Shown: piece after piece, positions 1-64,000 of the stretch
How the letters are laid out: every line of letters begins with the position of its first letter
Position numbering within the stretch: position 1 is the first letter of the stretch
NCBI GenBank assembly: GCA_029204225.1
Contig: CM055101.1
Location: 4,064,633 to 4,128,632 of the forward strand
From: Diphasiastrum complanatum
Taxonomy: Eukaryota; Streptophyta; Lycopodiopsida; Lycopodiales; Lycopodiaceae
Direction: 5' to 3'
Length of the DNA: 64,000 nucleotides
The notes under the pieces: model-generated
What the model saw: the letters and a program-made list of their open reading frames with translations, nothing else
What the model was told of the DNA's origin: nothing
Database searches by the model: none
Position numbers and translations under genes: made by a program

Positions 1-5
1 GCCAA

Positions 6-160
6 TCATCTGTGAAATCTGTGAATTCTGTGAAACCATCTGTTTATTCATCTGTACATCATGTGAAATCTGTATCATCTGTGAAATCTGTGAATCCTGT
101 GAAACCATCTGTTTATTCATCTGTACATCATGTGAAATCTGTATCATCTGTGAAATCTGT
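6..160. repeat. 69-bp tandem repeat, about 2.2 copies
   Basis: A 69-bp unit built from short ATCTGTGAAA-like words starts at 6, 75 and 144, with only a base or two changed between copies. It probably continues beyond the left edge. The internal 8-12 bp sub-repeats suggest slippage growth. No coding potential is seen. Confidence 0.85.
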
Positions 161-204
161 AAATTTGGTAATTAGTTAATTACTTAATTAATTAATTAAT
201 TATT

Positions 205-286
205 TAATTGAATAGAGGAACCGTACCATGGTTCAAGGAACCGTGGTACGGTTCCTCCCACGGTTCTGAGAACCATGGGTTCTATG
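205..286 (-). mobile_element. Terminus of a hAT-like element, palindrome-rich
   Basis: This 80-bp stretch is dense in GGAACC/GGTTCC palindromes. Read on the minus strand it begins CATAGAACCCATGG, which resembles the right end of the 25-31 kb hAT element (CATAGTACCCCGTGG) in both the terminal pentamer and the palindromic subterminal design. If this is a right end, bases 287-294 (GATGTAAC) would be the target duplication; the matching left end is not visible. It could instead be a short palindromic MITE remnant. Confidence 0.45.
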
Positions 287-696
287 GATGTAACAAAGTT
301 TTGATGTTTCATCGATATGCACTAGGAAAGCTTATAATGAACTGCAAGCTCATTATTTGCCATAATGAAGCTTGTTCTACTTACCACTAGCTCATTATTT
401 ACACTTGATACATCTCAATTGTTTCATTGGATGTCTATGATTCTGCTCAACAAGTAAATGGAACAACATCAATCTGCGTTCACTTATCTCTGAAGTTTAA
501 ACACAGGTTTTCCCCGAAAGCTAATTACTGCAATGCTCCTTTAGAATGATCACACTAGGGAAAGAAGGGGAATTGAAAGCTTAAGGACATGTCCTGAACA
601 AATACAAAATATTTCAGTGACTCCTAGATTTGAAAAAGAAAATTGCGGGTCAGTGGTGTCAACTATATGCTTAGATTTGAAGAGTCAAAAAAGGAC
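287..696. other. CDPK intron sequence, no gene seen
   Basis: This is the intron downstream of the exon at 697-870 on the minus strand. I looked for the expected exon with EF-hand 4 and did not find it here. The sequence is AT-rich and unremarkable. Confidence 0.5.
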
Positions 697-57812
<57,116 letters not shown>

Positions 57813-58089
57813 CTGAATGACCAACAATATATTAGAACCCATAGCAGACACCATACCTTCAACATCAACTAATCTGCACAGTTCAGGTCCAAGTAACCAG
57901 TTTGCTTCACAAAAGACCAGCATTTGAATATGCAAAGAAAACAATAAAACCCCAACTGACTTGCTTATTTGCAAGTATGAAAGTCCAAATAGATTATTGG
58001 CAACATATGCACAACTGCTGATATGGCAATATAGATCTAAGATGATGGCATTGTACAAGCAAGTTGTTTATGATTTCAGACACAGAGAT
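57813..58089. other. CDPK intron upstream of the subdomain V exon
   Basis: No kinase N-lobe exon is recognisable on the minus strand. Confidence 0.5.
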
Positions 58090-58420
58090 GGTATCTTTAA
58101 AGCAATTCACAGTAGATGAGCTACAGACATTCATTACACAATATGGTGGTACAAACAATAGGCTAAGGAACCTATTTCCATACTGCTATATGCTGATATA
58201 TGCAGTCTTAATATCCTTGTTCAGTGAAGGTTTGCATCAGCATATTGATTCATTGCTCCGATTCTATCAAGAACAAGGTTTGGAAATAAAGTAGCAATCA
58301 AAGTGATGGTCTTCAATAGATCTTGACCTTATCAGCACAAGCTGCACTTCAAAGTAGGAGATTAACCATTGGAGGTAGTTTCCTCGTACTTCGTACACTT
58401 TGTTAGTGTAACCTTCTCAT
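58090..58420 (+). pseudogene. LINE RT remnant
   Basis: YCYMLIYAVLISLFSEGLHQ / HIDSLLRFYQEQGLEI corresponds to the LLYADDVVLVS...GLQRxLDxLxxFCxxxGLxV block, followed by KVMVFNRS and EVVSSYFV (LINE A has KVMVFNTS, EVVSSYTY). The catalytic YADD is lost (reads YAVL). A subfamily different from A and C. Confidence 0.7.
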
Positions 58421-58894
58421 TTCCAAATTTCTTTTGGCAAAGGTTACTTATCTATGTTTTTCCTTACTTTTAGATACTAGTAAACTGTTTGTTGTGATAG
58501 GATCAAGGGTTGTCCTCGCCCGGGAAAATCCTCGTCTAGTAAGACTTGGCCTAGTACTAGGGTGGACCCTCTGCATGCCACGGGTCAGGGAAGGACACTT
58601 CCGCTACAGACAATCACACACCACCATCTGCTTTTTGGCGAACTACGTACACATACTGAAAGAGGCCAGCTAGATTGTATGAGGCTTGTGTGTGAGCCAA
58701 GAGACATGCCAGGAGGGCTACGAGGAAGCACATGCAACACATCGAGGAATGGCGATTCTAAGCTCGTTAGACCATTAGAAATCTATGTTATCAAATCATA
58801 TGAATTTCATATTAAAAGGCCTATGTTCTAAGTTAGGGGCCTAAGGCCATTAAAGGGCTAGATTCAATGTACTCCACCTAAATGGTTGGTGAGA

Positions 58895-58898
<4 letters not shown>
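58421..58898. other. Unassigned sequence
   Basis: No domain recognised; two overlapping short ORFs lack support. Confidence 0.3.

Positions 58899-58954
<56 letters not shown>
58899..58954. repeat. (CT)n microsatellite
   Basis: Pure CT run of about 56 bp. Confidence 0.95.
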
Positions 58955-58960
<6 letters not shown>

Positions 58961-59364
58961 TGTAGGAGATGCCTGATTGCGAGCCTCTTACAATATGAAC
59001 CTGCATATTCTGGATGACACTCAACTGTTGAGTAGAACGTTCGGTCTCTGCAGTTGCAGATGTATGCTATTTGAGAATCGTTTCTATCCATCGAATATCT
59101 TCATATCCCCGGCATACCTCTCCTCTACGCCCAGACTTCTGATGGCCCGAATCTGGCGGATGATCTGGATCAGCAACAGCGCCTCCTAGAATGCTTAATG
59201 GATGCACCTTATATGAGAGGGTGCTGTCCATTTTCTACTATGGATGCTTGAGACCCCGTGAGCCAATGTGACTTATCATGAGAGCGAACCAAGTCAACAA
59301 CGGATCAAGATTTAGCTAAGGCCTATGGACTCATGACTTGGTGACCGCTTAGTGGCATACCGGT
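58955..59364. other. Unassigned sequence upstream of LINE E
   Basis: May be the 5' UTR of LINE E. No coding match. Confidence 0.3.
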
Positions 59365-59423
59365 CCCCCCCCCCCCCCCCCTTTGCCTATCAGATCCCTG
59401 CAGAACAATTACAACCTCGCAAT

Positions 59424-60126
59424 ATGTCTGACTTTGAATCTCTTAATGGCTACTTACAACATCAGTTCAACGAAGTGCTACAATTTATCGAGAAGTTGCA
59501 GCTACAAAATCAGATGCTTCATGGAGAACTTATCAAGGTCAGTCTTCAGAATAAGGACTTGCAAAGAACTATTGACATGATGAAAGTGAAAGAGGTGCAG
59601 GATCTCCATTCGCAGCAAGATGTGGAAAGTAAAATCTCGTCTTTGGTAAAAAGTGGAAGAAACTCGCACTTGGGCTTCGGTTCTTAAGGGTAATGTTCCC
59701 TCTAACCTGGTTCAGACCTCTTTAGGTAATTCTACTTTGGAGAATGTTTTAACAGAACAAGAGAAAAGATCCAAGAAGGCTCTTAATATCCGAGTTAGGG
59801 GTATTCCTAATGGAAACAAGGCTCTTGATGAGGCGAAAGACCTTCTTGTCTCTAAACTTTCACATAATATCGAGGGATTTGACACTGCTTGGAGGAGCAA
59901 ATTTGATGATAAAGTCTTATTCATAAAGTTCCATTCCATTGAACAACGCAATGCTGCTTTACGCCTTAGAGCTAAGCTCAAAGGCACTTTTATTTATATT
60001 GATGAAGATCTAACACACACACAATGGCAAGCAAGGAAATTGATCATTCAGGAGGCCAATCCTAGGAATCAAAGAGTAGTCTTTATTGAAGGCAAGCCTA
60101 AATTCTATGATAAGACTTCACAATAG
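59424..60126 (+). pseudogene. LINE E ORF1 protein (one frameshift)
   Basis: MSDFESLNGYLQHQFNEVLQ begins a heptad-like coiled coil (about 75 residues, Leu/Gln-rich), a typical LINE ORF1 multimerisation region. Near 59660 the frame shifts to ETRTWASVLKGNV, then KALNIRVRGIPNGNKALDEA, FDTAWRSKFDDKVLFIKF and LKGTFIYIDEDLTHTQ, the ORF1 block shared with LINE A. Stop at 60124. Unlike LINE A it has no proline-rich LAAPS region. Confidence 0.8.
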
Positions 60127-60179
60127 GAAGTTGGGGATCCTGGGCAGAACCGTCCGAGATCCCCTCAACCATTACAAAT

Positions 60180-61176
60180 TAGTTTTTGAAATTGCAACGG
60201 TGTGCTTTTATCTTCTTCAGCAAGGGATTTTCACTCTTTTTTACAAAAAAGTGATATTTTGCTCTTAGCAGAGACTCATGAATCACTGTATCAACCCCTT
60301 CCAGCTATTCAGGATTATTCATGGCATTCATCATACAGACCTTTCTTGAGAGGCAAAACCACACGTGGCTCTAGTGGTGTCGCATGTCTTACCAAGGAGG
60401 TATATAGTACTCATTTTAAACTGCTCAAAAGTGATCCATTTGCGAGATTTATTTGGCTACAGTTTTTTGGTCGCTACTTGGGGTTGCCTCAACAGTTTGT
60501 TATTTTGCACCTCAGACATCAGCTTTTGCATACTATGGTGGTGGCCCGTTTCAGTCTCTTTCAGATGATATTGTCAGCTATGCACGGCAGGATCTTATTC
60601 TACTAGCAGGTGATTTTAATGCTCGCACCAGCACCCAGCAGACAGAGTTTTATGCAGATAGTGATTTCCAGCAGATTTAGGCTTTGGACATGGGTTTGGA
60701 TAGGACCTCTCAGGATGCAGATACTCCAGCTACACACTTTGGAGAACATTTGATTGGACTAGCAAAAGCTCCTTCTTTAGCCATTCTGAATGGCCTATAT
60801 CGTTGGCCATCATCAGCAGGTCTTACTTGCCATCCACACAGAGGTGGACACAGCGTTGTTGACTACTTCATTGGTTCACCGGCCTCGATTCCATTTCTTC
60901 ATACTTTTCATATCATGCACCCTACCATCTCTGATCACTCTTTATTGCTCCTATCCCTTGGTCATGCTACTCCTGGTTCTGTTACGACATCTCCCACCCG
61001 CCGCCACCGTCCTTTCTCTCCTCCTGGTCTTCCTTCATACACTCCCTCTTTAACCACACTGCTCCAAGACTTCCTCTTCTCATCCTCAGTAGACCAACAA
61101 GCAGCCTTTTTATCTCAGTCGCTTCTTCACTCAGCCAATACTGCTTATCCACGAAAAACTTTCTCATCTCATAAAT
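60180..61176 (+). pseudogene. LINE E ORF2 endonuclease (frameshifted)
   Basis: NCNGVLLSSSARDFHSFLQ, LLLAETHESLYQPL, SSGVACLTKEVY, then frameshift to VCYFAPQTSAFAYYGGGPFQ and LAGDFNARTSTQQTEF (GDFN metal ligand), a TAG at 60678, and GLYRWPSSAGLTCHPHRGGH, SVVDYFIGSP, ISDHSLLLLS (SDH catalytic triad). The domain is complete apart from the lesions. Confidence 0.85.
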
Positions 61177-61372
61177 TGTCACAAGCAAGTCTCTCCAAGC
61201 TCGTGAATCCTAGAAGGCCAATGTGTAGAATGAACCTCCCAACCATAGCCACCCCCTCCTTGAGTCCTTCTACCTGCTATTCCCGTCAACTGGCACATGG
61301 CATCCACCTCTTGGTGATGAGTCCACTTGGGATGCCTGGCCCCTGTGACATGTGAATATTGAGTGACTCATA
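61177..61372 (-). mobile_element. Gypsy 3' LTR part (direct repeat of 63633-63829)
   Basis: TGTCACAAGCAAGTCTCTCC at 61177 and 63633 opens about 195 bp of near-identity (to GAGTGACTCATAG). In minus orientation this is the LTR end ...GACA, inserted in LINE E. Confidence 0.85.
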
Positions 61373-62185
61373 GGGTACCACCCCCGTGCCCCGTCAAAGA
61401 CCTGTGACCCTCTTGGTCACCCACACTACTTGTCGGCTAGCAACTCGTCACTGACAGCTAGGGCCTTGACGGTCAAGACACACCGCATCTCTGACAGCTT
61501 GTCAGGCAGCCACACCGAATCACTGCTCGTGACGCAGCGGTCCCAACTTGGGACAGATGTCCTCGTCTCATCGACCCTTGCCAATACTGGGCCTCAGGCC
61601 CTTTGGTAACCGGTCGTGCCGAGATCATGATGGAGCCGTAACTGGGCTCTAACAATCCTTCCCTCCTCTGACAAGTCATCGGTCCTCGATGACAAACTCT
61701 AGGTAAGACTTCTGCACGGCCTGTCGCGTCTCCCAGGTAGCATCTGACAACGGATGCCCTTTCAGTTACGGACTACAGGATACAGGCCTACTGGGCTACT
61801 CTGCATATATTCCGCAGGCCTCTTTACATTTGTTGTTGGTTATGTATATTTCTGGCTACGCATTTTATATTAGTCATGTACAGGCCCCAAAGCCTTTTTA
61901 TATGCTTATGACCCGCACTGGGTCCTTTTTTATGACATTGACTGGCCTTGGGCCCTTATTATATGGTTATATGTGGAGTGGGGGCCCGTAGGACGGCGCA
62001 CTATTTTCCCTCCACATTTTGCCTCCCTTTACTTTTGAATTCCTATTTTAGGGTTCATTGGTAGGGTATTTATAGGGGCATTTGTACACTCATTTTTCAG
62101 ATTATTGATTGGTATTGCTTGGGCTCTTTGTGGAAGAACCTATTGTCTATTGCTTGTAGGGCTTTAGTCTATTGCTGTCTTTTAT
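61373..62185 (+). mobile_element. Rearranged LTR region with a plus-strand LTR-like promoter
   Basis: After the shared 195 bp the sequence departs from the partner LTR. From about 61790 it resembles the chromovirus LTR at 38942-39250: GGCCTTGGGCCC, GGGGGCCC...GGCGCACTATTTTCCCTCC and a TATTTATAGGGG box (62069-62080). Probably a nested or solo LTR in plus orientation. Confidence 0.5.
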
Positions 62186-62188
62186 GCT

Positions 62189-63632
62189 TCATTGATTCAA
62201 CATCTGAGATTTTGATCTTAACTCTTTCCAAGTTACTAGATACTCTTGAAGCAGGCGATTACGCAAGCGTCGCTCCCTTCGATCTAGGACTCTTTTTAGC
62301 CCATAACCTGTGGTGTCTTTCTCCTCTAGAGACACTAGACCTTCCACCAGGCTATCGCCATCGTGCAAACATTTCTTCAGTTTGCTAACATGGAATACTG
62401 AATGCACCTTGCATCCCACAGGTAGCTATAGCTTACAAGCTACTTGGCTCACCTTCTTAATTATCAACCATGGTCCACAATACCTAGGAGATAACTTGGC
62501 GCACTTTCCTATGCGTAGCACCTTCGACTTCGAAGGGACTAGTAAATACACCCAATCTCCATTCTCAAATTCCCGATAGGTACAGTTCTCACGGGTATAA
62601 CTCTCTGCCCTGACTACAGCCTTGGACAAGTTATCTCGTGCCATCTCTAGCTTCTGCTGCATATGAGCCAAAACCTCTACAGCACTAGGTACCCTATGTG
62701 GAATCCCTATGATTGCAGGACTAAGTGGCCTGAAACCATAATTGAGCTCAAATGGACTCAATCCAGTGGAATCATTGTACGCAAACTCCAATAGCAGTAA
62801 ATGCTTTACCCAGTCTGTTTGCGTACTACTAACATATGCCCTAAGCATATCTTCCAAGATCTGATTCACTCGCTCTGTCTGACCATCCATCTGAGGATGC
62901 TCAGAGCTACTCATCCGCAATTGTGTTCCCAGCTTGGCGAACATCTCAATCCAAAAATTTCCCGTAAACTTGGGATCCCTATCAGACACAATGGACTTCG
63001 GAAGGCCATGCAACCTGACAATATTCTCAATAAACAACTCAGCAACTTGCGGAGCTGTGACCTTCTTGGCCATTGCGATGAAGTGAGCCATCTTGGAAAA
63101 CCTGTCTACCACTACTATAATGGAATTTAATCCCTCTGGGTCTTGGGTAGCCCAACAATAAAATCCATAGAGATGCTTTCCCACCTTCCTGTAGGTATCC
63201 CAAGTGGATGTGGCAAGCCCGGAGGACTTACTCTCTCAGCCTTGTTCACTTGACAAGTTGTGCAACGCTGGACGTACTCTCTTACATCTCGCTGCAATCG
63301 CGGCTAGAAATAATGCCTTCTTAAAAGCTCACTGGTCTCATCAATACCAAGGTGCCCTGCGCAGGGACTATCATGAGCATCTTACCACACACGCATGTGG
63401 GTCCTTTTGCTTAGCCCTCTTGATCTCCTCCATGAGATCACTGTCAACTACAGACAAGGCTCATATCATGTACTACCAACGATAGTGCATCAGCGACCAC
63501 ATTTTCCTTCCCTCTTCGGAAGCGAATTTCCGAATGAAATTCCTGCATCAGCTCGAGGCGGATTACGGTCAAGGCTAAGCACAAGGCTGGGTGGTGGTGA
63601 TGGGAGAGCAACAGGAGGGCTCTGATACCAAT
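62189..63632 (-). pseudogene. Chromovirus pol 3' part: RNase H end, integrase, chromodomain (minus)
   Basis: From 63632 down: FHSEIRFRRGKENVVADALS (RNase H end; upstream gag-RT deleted against the PBS), decayed HHCC finger, WESISMDFIVGLPKTQR in one frame, then GLNSIIVVVDRFSKMAHF, IVSDRDPKFTGNFW and GQTERVNQILEDML (D,D,E complete across a frameshift), GPY/F-type SPRYCGPWLIIKK, TAG at 62428-62426, VFHVSKLKKCL, and chromodomain RERRLRNRLLQEYLVTWKEL ending at 62189. About 4.5 kb shorter than a full chromovirus. Confidence 0.85.
63619..63632 (-). other. Primer-binding site (tRNA-iMet, minus)
   Basis: On the minus strand ATTGGTATCAGAGCC directly after the LTR end TGACA. Confidence 0.85.
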
Positions 63633-64000
63633 TGTCACAAGCAAGTCTCTCCAAGCTCGTGAATCCTAGAAGGCCGGTGTGTAGAATGAACCTCCCAACC
63701 ATAGGCACCCCCTCCTTGAGTCCTACCTGCTATTCCCGTCAACTAGCACATGGCATCCACCTGTGGGTGATCAGTCCACTTGGCATGCCTGGCCCCTGTG
63801 ACCTGTGAATACTGAGTGACTCATAGTGTTACGAGCTCGTAACCAGTGCCGAACCCTAGGGAACACAGATAGGTCAGATACCACAGTCATGGTCGTGTCC
63901 AGTGTACATGACCAACAGGGCAAGACAGTGTGAGTAGTGTGCCCCAGCACGGTCCATAGCCATGGCGGGCCTAACACAGCCTAGGGACCCTGTCAGCAGG
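63633..64000 (-). mobile_element. Gypsy 5' LTR (minus), continues past the window
   Basis: Shares its end with 61177-61372 and abuts the PBS. The part at 63830-63940 resembles 23830-23920, indicating another copy of this LTR family in the CDPK intron. Confidence 0.8.

Larger units (their letters stand above)
59365..61176 (+). mobile_element. LINE E: ORF1 and endonuclease, cut by a gypsy LTR
   Basis: Starts near a C17 run (59365-59381), followed by ORF1 (59424-60126) and the ORF2 endonuclease (60190-61176). It ends abruptly where the gypsy LTR begins at 61177; RT is not seen on the far side in the window. ORF2 ends within the linker (SQSLLHSANTAYPRK, compare LSTSLHTAASLAFPSK of LINE A). Confidence 0.8.

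Noticed and set aside
6-160. CRISPR-like array at the left edge
   Set aside because: Contiguous 69-bp tandem units without spacers in a plant nuclear context.
13-690. EF-hand 4 exon of the CDPK in the left-edge sequence
   Set aside because: No minus-strand match to the expected HTGLRGS...DRDGKIS block was found.

Overview
This is nuclear DNA of a land plant with a large, repeat-rich genome. The evidence is a calcium-dependent protein kinase gene (CDPK, a family of plants, green algae and some protists), plant-type Ty1/copia and Ty3/gypsy chromovirus retrotransposons primed by initiator Met-tRNA, a BED-type hAT transposon and non-LTR elements. The giant TE-filled introns and long (CT)n tracts fit a fern or another large-genome vascular plant such as a gymnosperm. 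The species cannot be fixed from sequence alone. I see no bacterial genes, CRISPR array, rRNA or tRNA gene.

The only host gene I can support is a CDPK on the minus strand, of the group IV type (CPK16/18/28). Nine exons (57812-57771, 57546-57435, 57286-57208, 56854-56685, 35501-35375, 22270-22155, 14232-14125, 12992-12930, 870-697) join into one open frame of 330 codons across 57 kb. They run from kinase subdomain V through the HRD and DFG motifs, activation loop, C-lobe and autoinhibitory junction to EF-hands 1-3. The N-terminal domain and ATP-binding lobe lie upstream (>57812), and EF-hand 4 and the C-terminus lie downstream (<697), apparently outside the window. Nearly everything else is transposon sequence inside its introns.

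Layout: 1-0.7 kb, 69-bp tandem repeat and a hAT-like end. 0.9-12.9 kb intron: copia LTR/gag, LINE A (2.9-8.4 kb), LINE B (8.7-11.3 kb) and copia LTR/gag pieces. 14.2-22.2 kb intron: gypsy protease (minus), LINE C (minus) interrupted by an 810-bp hAT MITE with a perfect 8-bp TSD, an LTR and a 333-bp tandem duplication. 22.3-35.4 kb intron: a 6.2-kb hAT transposon (24992-31216) with 8-bp TSD, a four-exon transposase gene, a second convergent ORF and a right end carrying nine GGTACC palindromes, followed by gypsy, LINE and LTR debris. 35.5-56.7 kb intron: chromovirus RT/RNase H/integrase (36.2-39.5), two further gypsy pieces, a copia element with a 3' LTR (43.8-45.9), a LINE fragment, and a 7-kb LTR element (49333-56291, two 708-bp LTRs) containing an antisense gypsy gag-protease element. 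57.8-64 kb: LINE RT remnant, LINE E and a minus-strand chromovirus whose 5' LTR runs off the window.

No transposon here looks fully intact. Several in-frame stops are amber codons of the kind produced by deamination at CHG sites. The most interesting item is the hAT element: an asymmetric palindromic terminus, a long proline-rich and AT-hook-like transposase tail, a second coiled-coil-like ORF, and palindrome-bearing ends on other hAT-like copies in the window.
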